Below are positions 16,665-24,773 of a DNA stretch of 33,430 nucleotides, piece by piece (the stretch's first letter is position 1; each line of letters begins with the position of its first letter). The stretch comes from a bacterium (GTDB taxonomy: Bacteria > Actinomycetota > Acidimicrobiia > Spongiisociales > Spongiisociaceae), in NCBI GenBank assembly GCA_028821265.1, contig JAPPGU010000039.1:1-33430 (forward strand). The letters are read 5' to 3'. Below the pieces are notes generated by a model. That model was not told the DNA's origin and ran no database searches. It saw only the letters and a program-made list of their open reading frames with translations. The translations under genes were made by a program, and so were the position numbers.

Positions 16665-18098
16665 ATGAGAACCGGAGCCGCGCCACGCACCATTGCGACC
16701 GCGGGTGCGTGGATGGCGCTCCTGCTGGGTGTCGCGGGCTGCTCCACGGGCCAGCCCGCACCTCCGACCGAACCGGACAGCACGTCCTCGACCAGCACCC
16801 TCCCCCCGACAACCACCACCTCGACTAGTACGCCTACCACCTCGACGACCACCACCACGATCCCCACGACGACCACCACCACGCCGGCTCCTTGGGCGAT
16901 TCCCGCCGGCCAGGTTGCCTATGTCGAAGCGCTGGTCGCCACCGTCGAAGCTCTCAGGGGCCGGTCCTTCGAGGAGCGACCCTGGGTGGAGGTCGTCACC
17001 GCCGAGGACTACCCGGTCCGGCACCTGGCCGCCGCGGGCGCCGGTCCCGGCGGCGCCGGGGTGGATTACCTGTCGGCCTTCTTCGAGCTGCTGGGAATGG
17101 CATCTGCGGATACCGACCTGGCGAGCTTCTACGCGCGGCTCGAGAACGCGCCACCCGGTCCCTTCTACGACCCGGTCGAGAGGGCGGTGCTGATCCCTGA
17201 GCAGCTGCTACCGCTGGATGATTACCAGAGCCTGGTACTGGTCGGAGAGCTGACCAAGGCCTTGTCCCACCAGCACCATCCATCCCTGGTGGAAGCTCTT
17301 GTCGCGGCGGAAGGGAGCGACGTGGACCGCTCGGCCGCCCACCGCGCCCTGCTGGAGGGCGAGGCGATCCTGGTCCAGACGTTGTACATAGAGTCGTTGC
17401 CGCCGGAGCGGCGGGCGCTCCTCGCCGACCAGGCGCGCCGGGCCACGGAAGTCGCCGACACGGGGGACGGTTCCGTACCCTCTCCGGACGAGGTACCCAG
17501 GCTCATGCTGGAAACGACTCGTTTCCCCACCCGGGCCGGCGCGTCGCTGGTCATCGACCTGTACCGGCAAGGGGGGTTCACCGCCCTCGATCAGGCCCTA
17601 GACCATCCGCCCGAGACCACCGAGCAGGTTCTCCACCCGGACCGCTATAGGGCCTTGGAGCCGGCGGTGGAGCTGGAGCCGTTCGGGCTGGTGGTGAGCG
17701 GGTACGAGGTGGTCGAGGAGGGGACTTGGGGCGAGTTGCGCTGGCGCGGTTTGCTGGCTCATCACAGCGACCCGGTCAGCGCCGCCCGGGCCGCCGAGGG
17801 ATGGGGCGGGGATCGCTACCAGCTGCTCTGGGCCCCGGGCTCCGGGAAGGTGGCCTTCGCCGTGCGGCTGGCTGCGGACTCGTTCGTGGACGAGTCGGAG
17901 GTGAACGCCGCCGTCCGGGACCTGATCAGGTCGGGGATGGATGTGGGCGGCTCGCGGGTGGTGGACACCGCCACCGAGTGGGAAGGTGCCGACTACGCCA
18001 TGATCTCCTGGGATGTGGGCGTGATCACCTGGGTGGTCGCGTCCGACCCGGAGGTAGGACGTCAGATCGCCGCCCAGCTCGGGGTCAACCTCGCATGA
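16665..18098 (+). CDS. Lipoprotein with degenerate metallopeptidase-like domain
   Basis: 477 residues. The start at ATG 16665 gives a clean lipoprotein signal: basic N-terminus, WMALLLGVAGC, with lipobox Cys26. Residues ~35-80 are a Thr/Ser/Pro stalk. The central region, LVLVGELTKALSHQHH at ~190-205 followed by ALLEGEAILVQ near 232, lines up with actinobacterial secreted peptidase-like proteins that carry HELTHALQDQHF and a downstream EGDA motif. Here both zinc-binding His of HExxH are replaced (Gly194, Lys198), so zinc peptidase activity is unlikely. The C-terminal ~150 residues have no recognised domain. It is an extracytoplasmic, membrane-tethered protein. rsmI follows after 10 bp, so the two may share a transcript. 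Confidence 0.78.
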   Translation: MRTGAAPRTIATAGAWMALLLGVAGCSTGQPAPPTEPDSTSSTSTLPPTTTTSTSTPTTSTTTTTIPTTTTTTPAPWAIPAGQVAYVEALVATVEALRGRSFEERPWVEVVTAEDYPVRHLAAAGAGPGGAGVDYLSAFFELLGMASADTDLASFYARLENAPPGPFYDPVERAVLIPEQLLPLDDYQSLVLVGELTKALSHQHHPSLVEALVAAEGSDVDRSAAHRALLEGEAILVQTLYIESLPPERRALLADQARRATEVADTGDGSVPSPDEVPRLMLETTRFPTRAGASLVIDLYRQGGFTALDQALDHPPETTEQVLHPDRYRALEPAVELEPFGLVVSGYEVVEEGTWGELRWRGLLAHHSDPVSAARAAEGWGGDRYQLLWAPGSGKVAFAVRLAADSFVDESEVNAAVRDLIRSGMDVGGSRVVDTATEWEGADYAMISWDVGVITWVVASDPEVGRQIAAQLGVNLA

Positions 18099-18108
18099 GA
18101 AGCGGGCG

Positions 18109-18933
18109 ATGACCGGCCGGTTGGTCCTGTGCGCCACGCCGATCGGCAATCTCGGCGACGCCTCGCCGAGGCTGGCTGCTGCACTGGCCGAGGCTGACGT
18201 CGTCCTGTCGGAGGACACCCGCCGGGCCCGGGTCCTGCTGGACCACCTGGGAGTCGAAACCCGCCCCGAGTCGTACCACGCCGGCAACGAGGCCGACCGG
18301 TCCGGCCGGCTGGCGCAACTCCTCGAGGGGGGCGCGTCGGTGGCGCTGATCTCGGACGCCGGGACCCCCGCCGTCGCCGATCCAGGCCTCTCCGCGGTTC
18401 GCATCGCCCGCCAGGTGGGGGCCGAGGTGTCGGTCATCCCGGGTCCGAGCGCGGTGGTGGCCGCGCTGGCCGTTTCCGGGCTCCCGTCCGAACGGTTCGT
18501 GTTCGAAGGATTCCTGCCGCGCAGGGGCAAGGAGCGCTCCGCGCGCCTGGCCGCGCTGGTGGCCGAGGTCCGCACCATCGTGCTGTTCTCCGCCACGGCC
18601 CGCGTGGTGGAGGACCTGTCCGCCCTCGCCGGAGCCTTGGGGGACGACCGGTGCATCACGATTTCCCGGGAGCTGACCAAGGCGCACGAAGAGGTGTGGT
18701 CGGGCACCCTGGGAGGGGCGGTGGACGAGTGGACCCGCCGGCGGCCGCGCGGGGAGTTCACGCTGGTGGTGCAGGGAAACCCCGGCCGGGTCCCTCCCAT
18801 CGAGAGTGCAGTCGGTGAGATCAACGCCCGGATCGAAGCGGGGGAGCCCATGTCCGAGGCGGTCCGTCGGGTGGCGGACGCGCTCGGAATATCCCGTCGG
18901 GCCCTATACGAGGCGGTGCTCCGCCAGGACTGA
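18109..18933 (+). CDS. rsmI: 16S rRNA (cytidine1402-2'-O)-methyltransferase RsmI
   Basis: 274 residues, the family's usual length. The N-terminus LVLCATPIGNLGDASPRLAA, then VVLSEDTRRARVLLDHLG, SYHAGNE, VALISDAGTPAVADPG and VIPGPSAVVAALAVSGLP are the tetrapyrrole-methylase-fold motifs of RsmI. It methylates the ribose of C1402 in 16S rRNA using SAM; with RsmH it makes m4Cm1402, which tunes decoding at the P site. ATG 18109 is ten bases after the stop of the lipoprotein gene. The C-terminus (ISRRALYEAVL) is the small helical domain usual in RsmI. In many actinobacteria metG lies between rsmI and tatD; here that gap contains only repeats. Confidence 0.95.
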   Translation: MTGRLVLCATPIGNLGDASPRLAAALAEADVVLSEDTRRARVLLDHLGVETRPESYHAGNEADRSGRLAQLLEGGASVALISDAGTPAVADPGLSAVRIARQVGAEVSVIPGPSAVVAALAVSGLPSERFVFEGFLPRRGKERSARLAALVAEVRTIVLFSATARVVEDLSALAGALGDDRCITISRELTKAHEEVWSGTLGGAVDEWTRRRPRGEFTLVVQGNPGRVPPIESAVGEINARIEAGEPMSEAVRRVADALGISRRALYEAVLRQD

Positions 18934-19337
18934 CCCGGCTTGGCATCAGGCGGATCGGGAACGACCGGACGCTACCGGCCCGCCGGGAAGGCACGCATCC
19001 CCGCTCTGCGACCGGTCGCGAGCCCCGCCCCCAGCAGGCTCATCCCTGAGTAGGGCGAGATTCTCGCGTTCTCGCCAAAGGGCCCCGATCTGTCACACCT
19101 CCCATATACGTTGCCAGTCGCCAAGCACCTACACCGGCCCGAAGGCTTTCATCGATCGATTCGGCCGTCCGGAGGGAACATTCAAGGCTTCGTGGAGCGA
19201 ACCGCCGATCCCCGGCATCCCGCCGGGCATGGCCGACCACGCTCCAAGCCAGGACAGGTGGTGGTGGGGGAGGGCCCGGTGCGGAGCGCCCGTTTTTCGC
19301 GAGTTTTGGCCGGAATCTCGGTTCTTGATGCACAGGG
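18934..19337. other. Intergenic region with dispersed repeat copy D2
   Basis: No gene is supported. 19115-19310 is the second copy of the D repeat seen at 6327-6500, with AGTCGCCAAGCACC, GGAGGGAAC, a GGTGGTGGTGGGGGAGGGC block and GTTTTTCGCG. The first ~150 bp contain nothing I recognise. The region precedes a 35-bp tandem array. Confidence 0.45.
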
Positions 19338-19442
19338 CACCATCTATGACGCCCTAATCCTCAGGAACACCGCACCGTGTATGGCGTCTTGATCCTCAGG
19401 AACACCGCACCGTGTATGACGTCCTGATCCTCAGGTTCCAGG
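19338..19442 (+). repeat. Three tandem 35-bp repeats upstream of tatD
   Basis: Units begin at 19338, 19373 and 19408 with CACCRTSTATGRCG and contain the shared core TAATCCTCAGGAACACCG or TGATCCTCAGGAACACCG; the last unit decays after CTCAGG. The core contains the small palindrome TCCTCAGGA. The array ends about 38 bp upstream of the tatD ATG, so it may be a multi-site operator. There are no spacers, so it is not a CRISPR. Confidence 0.8.
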
Positions 19443-19479
19443 TATCCGACCATCTACGGCCCGTCGCTAGCCTCGCGCC

Positions 19480-20229
19480 ATGGCCGAATGGGTTGACACG
19501 CACTGCCATCTCCAGATGGATACGCGTGACCCCGCCATCCTCCTCAACCGGGCGGCACATGTGCGGTACGTGGTGGTGCCCGGGGTGGATGTGGCATCGA
19601 GCGTGGCCGCTCGCGAGATCGCTCGCGGGGCACCCGGGCGGGCGTTCTACGCCGCCGGGTTGCACCCGCACGAAGCTGATCGCTGGAACACCGAACGGGA
19701 GGGGCTCCTGCCGCTCATGGAGGGAGCGGTGGCCATCGGCGAGACCGGCCTGGACTTCTACCGCAACCTCTCGCCGCCCGAGGCGCAGATGGAGAGCTTT
19801 CTGGAGCATCACCGGCTGGCGGTGCAGATGTCCAAGCCGCTGATCGTCCATTGTCGGGACGCATTTCTGCAGGTCTACGAGGTCCTCGAACAGCATGGGG
19901 CCGGTCCGTGGGTGGTGCTTCATTGCTGGACCGGTGGGCCGAAGTGGTCCAAGCGGTTCCTTGAGATGGGCGTCACCTTCTCGTTTGCCGGACCGGTCAC
20001 CTACAAGACGGGCGATACGATCCGCCGGGCTGCCGCGGTTATCCCACCCGAACGAGTGGTGGTCGAGACCGACTCGCCCTACCTGGCCCCCGAGCCCCAT
20101 CGGCGTGGCCCGAACGAGCCCCGCTACGTCAACCTGACAGGAGAAGCCCTGGCGCGTATATGGGGGATGGATGCGACGGAGGTGGCCCGGATGACCAGCG
20201 AGCGCGCGATCGGTGTCTTCGACCTGTGA
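19480..20229 (+). CDS. tatD: TatD-family metal-dependent DNase
   Basis: 249 residues. Metal-ligand motifs of the amidohydrolase-fold TatD family are all present: DTHCHL at 6-11, AAGLHPHEAD, IGETGLDFYRN near 84-94, LIVHCRDA, VLHCWTGG and VVETDSPYLAPEP with the catalytic Asp near 197. TatD proteins are Mg-dependent 3'-5' exo/endonucleases in the cytoplasm involved in DNA repair or degradation. ATG 19480 starts just before the first metal motif. It overlaps the rsmA start by four bases (GTGA). The tatD-rsmA-ispE order is common in Gram-positive bacteria, usually after metG, which is absent here. Confidence 0.93.
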   Translation: MAEWVDTHCHLQMDTRDPAILLNRAAHVRYVVVPGVDVASSVAAREIARGAPGRAFYAAGLHPHEADRWNTEREGLLPLMEGAVAIGETGLDFYRNLSPPEAQMESFLEHHRLAVQMSKPLIVHCRDAFLQVYEVLEQHGAGPWVVLHCWTGGPKWSKRFLEMGVTFSFAGPVTYKTGDTIRRAAAVIPPERVVVETDSPYLAPEPHRRGPNEPRYVNLTGEALARIWGMDATEVARMTSERAIGVFDL

Positions 20230-21047
20230 GCCAGACCCGTTCCGAGATCGAAGCCCTGCTGCGGCGGCATGCGGTAATGCCTCGCAGGGGGCTGGGACAG
20301 CACTTTCTGGCCGATCGCAACCTGGTGGACAAGATGGTGGACCTGGCCGGCGATCCGGCGCGGTCCAGAGCACTCGAGATCGGACCAGGCACCGGTACCA
20401 TCACGCGGGCGCTGGCAGAAGCAGGATTCGCGGTGACGGCCTACGAGATCGACGAGCGGCTCCGGCCCGTCCTGGAGGAGAGCCTGGCGGGTCTCGATGT
20501 GGACCTGCGCTTCCAGGATGCGACCCGATTGGACACGAGGGAGTTCGGTGCCGGAACCGATTGGGTGCTGGTGTCCAACCTTCCCTACCAGGTCGGCACG
20601 TCGATCCTTCTGGAACTCCTACAGGAGGCGGCCGGTCTGGGCAGGTGCGTGGTGGTGGCCCAGCGAGAGGTTGCCGAAAGGCTCACGGCGGGTCCCGGAT
20701 CCAAGGCCTATGGCCTGCCCAGCGTGATAACCGCCCTCTACGGGCAGGCCCGGCTGGAGTTTCGCATCCCTCCACAGGTGTTCCTGCCGGTGCCCAAGGT
20801 GGACTCGGCGGCAGTGTCCATCCTGCGTGTCGCCCCGCCCGAGCCCGTGCGGAGGCTGGCGGTGCGGGTTGCTGCTGCAGCATTCCGGAAACGGCGCAAG
20901 ATGGTTCGCTCTTCGCTGCGCGGCGTGCTCCCGGCTCGGGTGGAGGAGATACTGCCCCGTGCCGGGGTCGACCCCACCGAGCGACCCGAGGACCTGGAGC
21001 CCGGCGCCTACCTGTCCATAGCGGCGGCCGTCCTGGAGGTGGCCTAG
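20226..21047 (+). CDS. rsmA: 16S rRNA dimethyladenosine transferase RsmA (KsgA)
   Basis: 273 residues. GTG 20226 is chosen because it couples with the tatD stop and starts just before MPRRGLGQHFLADRNLV; the frame is open to 20160 but overlaps tatD. SAM-binding EIGPGTGTITRALAE, the catalytic NLPYQV, FLPVPKVDSAAV and the basic RKRRKMVRSSL region are intact. It dimethylates A1518 and A1519 in helix 45 of 16S rRNA during small-subunit assembly. The TAG stop at 21045-21047 coincides with the first bases of a 167-bp palindromic element, so the present C-terminus may have been set by that insertion, although the length is normal. Confidence 0.95.
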   Translation: MSQTRSEIEALLRRHAVMPRRGLGQHFLADRNLVDKMVDLAGDPARSRALEIGPGTGTITRALAEAGFAVTAYEIDERLRPVLEESLAGLDVDLRFQDATRLDTREFGAGTDWVLVSNLPYQVGTSILLELLQEAAGLGRCVVVAQREVAERLTAGPGSKAYGLPSVITALYGQARLEFRIPPQVFLPVPKVDSAAVSILRVAPPEPVRRLAVRVAAAAFRKRRKMVRSSLRGVLPARVEEILPRAGVDPTERPEDLEPGAYLSIAAAVLEVA

Positions 21048-21212
21048 TGGCCTGTCTGCGAAACAGGCAGCCGTGTTGTGGCGGTCATCGGCGTCCCGTC
21101 GCTGCGTTCCGTCTCCTTGACGTACCGCTGCGGGTACGCCTTCGTCAGCGGGCCTTGCGAGGAACACCGCTGCCGACGCCATACCACACCGCTATCCCAC
21201 AGACAGACCACT
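21046..21212. mobile_element. 167-bp palindromic MITE-like element
   Basis: The ends are inverted repeats: AGTGGCCTGTCTGCG at 21046 and, on the opposite strand from 21212, AGTGGTCTGTCTGTG. Inside is a hairpin GCCTGT/ACAGGC (21049-21069) and a long imperfect palindrome framed by GGCGTC and GACGCC, centred on GTACCGCTGCGGGTAC. The element fills the whole space between the rsmA stop and the ispE start. It encodes nothing; it looks like a non-autonomous element or a REP-type structured repeat. Confidence 0.65.
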
Positions 21213-21213
21213 G

Positions 21214-22080
21214 ATGTCCGCGCGTCGTGCTTTGGCGCCCGCCAAGCTCAACCTGTCCCTCCACGTGCGGCGCGTGGACTCCTCGGGCCTCCACCCCGTG
21301 CGGGGGCTCACCCTCTCGATCAGCCGGAACGACATCCTGGTCATGGAGCCGGCCGAGTCGGATCACCTGGAGATCCACGGGGCCGACCTCCCTACCGGTG
21401 ACGAGAACCTGGTGTGGAAGGCGGTGTCCGCGCTCCGGAGGGGCCAGACCGATCCTCCACCGGCGAGGTTCGAGCTGTGGAAGCGGATCCCGGTGGCCGC
21501 CGGTTTGGCGGGGGGAAGCTCGGACGCGGCGGCCGCTCTGCTTCTCTACGGCAACTTGACCGGAAGGGACCGGGCCCACCTCACGCGGCCGGCGGTGAAG
21601 ATAGGCGCCGACGTTAGCTTCTGCCTGCGGGGCGGCCTCCGGTGGATCGGAGGTTACGGTGAGCAGATCGGCGACCGGCTGGATCGGGATCGTGACTTCG
21701 TCCTGGTTGTTGCGGTACCACCCTTCATGCTCGAGACCGCTCGGGTGTACTCGGCCTGGGATCGCTTGGGTGAGCCGAAGGGCCGGACCGTGGCCGGGAC
21801 AGCCATCCCTCCCGGCCTCCGGCGCCACGGCCTGCTGGTCAATGATCTCTACCCGGCCGCGACCTCGATCGAGCCGGACCTGGACGACTGGAGGGTCGAA
21901 CTGGAGAGCCGCTGGGACCGTCCGGTGCTCATGTCGGGGAGCGGACCCTCCCTCTATGCCTTCTTCACCGACCAGGCCGAAGCCGGGGAGGGCCTCGAGT
22001 TGGTCCCAGAGGAAGCCAGAGACGCCTTCGTAGCCTCTCCACAAAGCCAGGGCGCTCACCTGGTCGAGGATGGAGGATGA
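21214..22080 (+). CDS. ispE: 4-diphosphocytidyl-2-C-methyl-D-erythritol kinase IspE
   Basis: 288 residues. The GHMP-kinase motifs are PAKLNLSLHV near 9-18, PVAAGLAGGSSDAAAALLL (the ATP-binding glycine/serine loop) and MSGSGPSLYAFF near the C-terminus. It phosphorylates the 2-hydroxyl of CDP-methylerythritol in the MEP isoprenoid pathway. The ATG at 21214 directly follows the palindromic element, and no Shine-Dalgarno is visible, so translation must rely on leaderless or coupled initiation or on RNA structure. The N-terminal substrate-binding LHPVRGLTLSIS replaces the more usual R.DGYH.L pattern, a moderate divergence. It is co-directional with rsmA and glmU. Confidence 0.92.
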   Translation: MSARRALAPAKLNLSLHVRRVDSSGLHPVRGLTLSISRNDILVMEPAESDHLEIHGADLPTGDENLVWKAVSALRRGQTDPPPARFELWKRIPVAAGLAGGSSDAAAALLLYGNLTGRDRAHLTRPAVKIGADVSFCLRGGLRWIGGYGEQIGDRLDRDRDFVLVVAVPPFMLETARVYSAWDRLGEPKGRTVAGTAIPPGLRRHGLLVNDLYPAATSIEPDLDDWRVELESRWDRPVLMSGSGPSLYAFFTDQAEAGEGLELVPEEARDAFVASPQSQGAHLVEDGG

Positions 22081-22215
22081 CCAGGTAGCCACGGTATTCC
22101 GGCGAGACCGAACCGGGCCGGGGAGACCGCTCCGGAGGCGGCCGGCGGTGGATCGTCCTAAACTCGCACGTTGCACCCGTCTGCCGGAAACGCCGGTGCG
22201 GGAGCCCCGAAGCCG
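22081..22215. other. Spacer before tRNA-Gln
   Basis: 135 bp between ispE and the tRNA. I see no terminator with a T-run and no strong promoter; the tRNA and glmU may be read through or served by a weak promoter here. Confidence 0.4.
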
Positions 22216-22290
22216 TGGGGGGTAGTGTAAATGGCAGCACAGCGGGTTTTGGTCCCGCTAGTACGGGTTCGACTCCTGTCCCCCCAGCCA
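22216..22290 (+). tRNA. tRNA-Gln (anticodon TTG)
   Basis: A seven-base acceptor stem TGGGGGG/CCCCCCA closes the cloverleaf. The D-arm region is GTGTAAATGGCAGCAC, the anticodon arm GCGGG-TTTTGGT-CCCGC with anticodon TTG at 22249-22251, and the T-arm has GGTTCGACTCC. Discriminator G is at 22287, and CCA is encoded at 22288-22290. glmU begins 18 bp downstream, so tRNA and mRNA are probably on one transcript that needs processing. Confidence 0.95.
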
Positions 22291-22307
22291 GACAGAGGAG
22301 TAGCGAC

Positions 22308-23687
22308 GTGGCCATAAGGGCGGTGGTGCTGGGGGCAGGCGAGGGCTCCCGGATGAAGTCGATCCTCCCCAAGGTGATCCATCCTGTGGCGGGGCGGCCG
22401 ATGATCGAATGGGTCCTCAACGCCACCGCATCCCTGGACCCGGTCCAGACCGTGGTGGTGGTCAAGCCGGATGCCGACCAGGTGGTGGCGATGCTGCCCG
22501 ATGGGGCCACACCGGTGGTGCAGCCCAAACAGCTGGGTACCGCACACGCCCTCCAATACGCTCTCGAGGTTATCCCGCTGGATGCCGAAGACCATGTGCT
22601 GGTCGTGCCCGCCGACACGCCGCTCATCACGAGCGACACGCTGGCCGAGATGGCCAAGCTCCACCGGCGGACCGGAGCGGCCGTCACCTGCGTCACCGCC
22701 AACATGGAGGATCCGACCGGTTACGGACGGGTGGTGCGTGACGGCTGGGGCCGGGTGGAGAGGATCGTGGAACATGCCGACACCAACACCCACGAGCGGG
22801 AGATCAACGAGATCAACGGCGGCGTCTACATGTTCGACGGATCCTTGATCCGGGAAGCGGTGGCACGTGTGGAGCGCGACAACGTCCAGGGTGAGTACTA
22901 CCTGCCCGACATGGTGGCCATTCTCGGCGCGGAGGGGTACGGGATCAGCGCCTACCGGACCGATGCCGAGGAGTTGTCCGGCGTCAACACGCAGGATCAG
23001 CTCGCCGGTGTCGCAGAGATCTTCCGGCACCGGATCAACCGGGCCTGGATGCGGGACGGGGTCTGGATGCAGGACCCGGGCCGGGTCTATATCAACGCCT
23101 CGGTGCGCCTAGAGGCGGGAGTACGGATACTTCCTGGGGTGCACCTGGAAGGATCGACTTCGGTTGCGGAAGGCGCCGAGCTCGGTCCCGACTGCTTCAT
23201 CAAGGACAGCCGGATCGGCTCCGGCGCGAGGATCTGGTATTCCGTGCTCAGGGGCGTATCGGTGGGGGCCGATGCCGAGGTCGGTCCCTTCGCCTCGCTC
23301 CGGCCCGGGGCGGAGTTGGGCGACGGCGCCAAGGCAGGCACCTTCGTGGAGGTCAAGAACTCGGTGGTCGGCGCCCGCGCCAAGGTTCCCCATCTCTCGT
23401 ATGTAGGAGATGCCGAGATCGGCGAGGAGGCCAACGTGGGTGCGGGGACCATCACGGCCAACTACGACGGGTACGACAAGCACCGAACCCGCATCGGAAG
23501 CCGCGCGCAGATCGGCTCCAACACCGTACTGGTGGCGCCGGTCGAGGTCGGGTCCGAGGCCTACACGGGCGCCGGCTCGGCCATCACCCGTGATGTTCCC
23601 GATGGCGCTCTCGGCGTGGAGAGGGCTTCCCAGCGGGAGATTCCCGGCTATGCGAAGCGGCGGAAAGCTCGCCACGAGGCCGAGTAG
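22308..23687 (+). CDS. glmU: Bifunctional UDP-N-acetylglucosamine pyrophosphorylase / glucosamine-1-phosphate N-acetyltransferase GlmU
   Basis: 459 residues, normal for GlmU. GTG 22308 is chosen for the GAGGAG seven to eight bases upstream; the longer frame runs through the tRNA. The N-terminal uridyltransferase has VVLGAGEGSRMKSILPKVIH (a variant of the LAAGxGTRMxS-LPK loop), QLGTAHAL and GEYYLPDM. From ~residue 265 left-handed beta-helix hexapeptides appear (GVRILPGVHLEGSTSV; IGEEANVGAGTITANYDG; IGSNTVLVAPV), containing the acetyltransferase site. It makes UDP-GlcNAc for peptidoglycan. The C-terminal KRRKARHEAE tail is basic. prs follows after ~115 bp occupied by an M-element. Confidence 0.96.
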   Translation: MAIRAVVLGAGEGSRMKSILPKVIHPVAGRPMIEWVLNATASLDPVQTVVVVKPDADQVVAMLPDGATPVVQPKQLGTAHALQYALEVIPLDAEDHVLVVPADTPLITSDTLAEMAKLHRRTGAAVTCVTANMEDPTGYGRVVRDGWGRVERIVEHADTNTHEREINEINGGVYMFDGSLIREAVARVERDNVQGEYYLPDMVAILGAEGYGISAYRTDAEELSGVNTQDQLAGVAEIFRHRINRAWMRDGVWMQDPGRVYINASVRLEAGVRILPGVHLEGSTSVAEGAELGPDCFIKDSRIGSGARIWYSVLRGVSVGADAEVGPFASLRPGAELGDGAKAGTFVEVKNSVVGARAKVPHLSYVGDAEIGEEANVGAGTITANYDGYDKHRTRIGSRAQIGSNTVLVAPVEVGSEAYTGAGSAITRDVPDGALGVERASQREIPGYAKRRKARHEAE

Positions 23688-23696
23688 GCGGGCGCC

Positions 23697-23796
23697 GGAG
23701 GAGTCGGGGATGGGCCTCCATCGTTGTCCCGCGATCCCCGGACCGGAGTCTCGTCGCCGGCCAATGGGCCAACCGGACATTTTTCAGTACCCTCCT
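23697..23796 (+). repeat. M-element copy 3
   Basis: About 100 bp. The 3' end GGACATTTTTCAGTACCCTCCT is preserved, as in copy 4; the 5' end is decayed (GGAGGAGTCGGGGATGGG in place of AGGAGGGTGCTCAAAGACGG). It ends five bases before the prs ATG, leaving no room for a normal ribosome-binding site. Confidence 0.65.
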
Positions 23797-23801
23797 AGGA
23801 C

Positions 23802-24773
23802 ATGGAGCTCGTAACCCGCAAGCGCTTCATGCTGTTCACCGGATCGGCCAACCCCGAGCTGGCCGAGGCGGTGGCGGACGAGCTGGGCGTGAGGCTCGGC
23901 AAGATCCAGCTGTCGCGCTTCGCCAACACGGAGGTGTACACCCGCCCTTCGGAGTCGGTCCGCGGGTATGACTGTTTCGTCATCCAGAGCCACGCCCCCG
24001 AGATCAACTTCCACATCATGGAGCAGTTGATCCTGATCGACGCCCTCAAGAGGGCATCAGCCCACCGTATCACCGCGGTCGTGCCGTTCTTCGGGTATGC
24101 CCGGGCCGACAAGAAGGTACTGCCGCGTGAACCCATCTCCGCCCGGCTGATGAGCGACCTCTTCCTGGCGGCCGGGGCCGACCGGATAGTGTCGGTCGAC
24201 CTCCACACCGGCCAGATCCAAGGCTTCTTCCCGAAGCCGTTCGACCATCTGACCGCGCTGCCGATCGTGACCGACTATCTCAAGGAACGTCTGGATGGTC
24301 CTACCACCGTGGTCTCCCCCGACGCCGGCGGCGTGAAGCGGGCCGAGAAGTACGCCCGCTACCTGGGGGCCTTCGTGGCCTTCGTCCACAAGCGCCGCGA
24401 GCTCGATGTCCACAACGAGTCCCAGGCCCTGACCGTGGTGGGAGCGGTACGGGGGCGCAATGCGGTGATCGTGGACGACATGATCGACACCGGCGGAACC
24501 GTGGAGAATGCGGCCCGGTTACTACGCGAAAGAGGCGCCCGGAAGGTGTACGTGGCGGCTACGCACCCTGTGCTGTCGCCCCCCGCCCTCAACCGGCTGA
24601 AGAAGGCTCCGATCGATGAGGTGGTGGTCACCGACACGCTTCCGATCAGCAAGGAAGCTCGGGACTTCGACAAGTTGACCCGGTTGTCGGTCGCTCCGAT
24701 GCTGGCCGAGGCCTTGCAGGCGATCTTCATGGACAGTTCGGTGTCGGCGCTATTCCTCGGTGACAACAACTGA
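23802..24773 (+). CDS. prs: Ribose-phosphate pyrophosphokinase (PRPP synthase)
   Basis: 323 residues. Class I PRPP synthase motifs are LFTGSANPELAEAVADELG, GYARADKKVLPREPISARL (the ATP/flexible-loop region; most have YARQDRK), VSVDLHTGQIQGFF, VVSPDAGGVKRAEKYAR and the PRPP-binding loop VIVDDMIDTGGTV. It makes PRPP from ribose-5-phosphate and ATP for nucleotides, His, Trp and, in actinobacteria, arabinan precursors. Next to glmU, as in most Gram-positives. The ATG at 23802 lies five bases after an M-element whose last bases are CCTCCT, identical to the anti-Shine-Dalgarno core, and no SD is seen. yjbQ starts immediately after the stop. Confidence 0.95.
   Translation: MELVTRKRFMLFTGSANPELAEAVADELGVRLGKIQLSRFANTEVYTRPSESVRGYDCFVIQSHAPEINFHIMEQLILIDALKRASAHRITAVVPFFGYARADKKVLPREPISARLMSDLFLAAGADRIVSVDLHTGQIQGFFPKPFDHLTALPIVTDYLKERLDGPTTVVSPDAGGVKRAEKYARYLGAFVAFVHKRRELDVHNESQALTVVGAVRGRNAVIVDDMIDTGGTVENAARLLRERGARKVYVAATHPVLSPPALNRLKKAPIDEVVVTDTLPISKEARDFDKLTRLSVAPMLAEALQAIFMDSSVSALFLGDNN

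Noticed and set aside
19338-19442. Possible CRISPR array
   Set aside because: The 35-bp units are directly adjacent with no variable spacers, and no cas genes are present.
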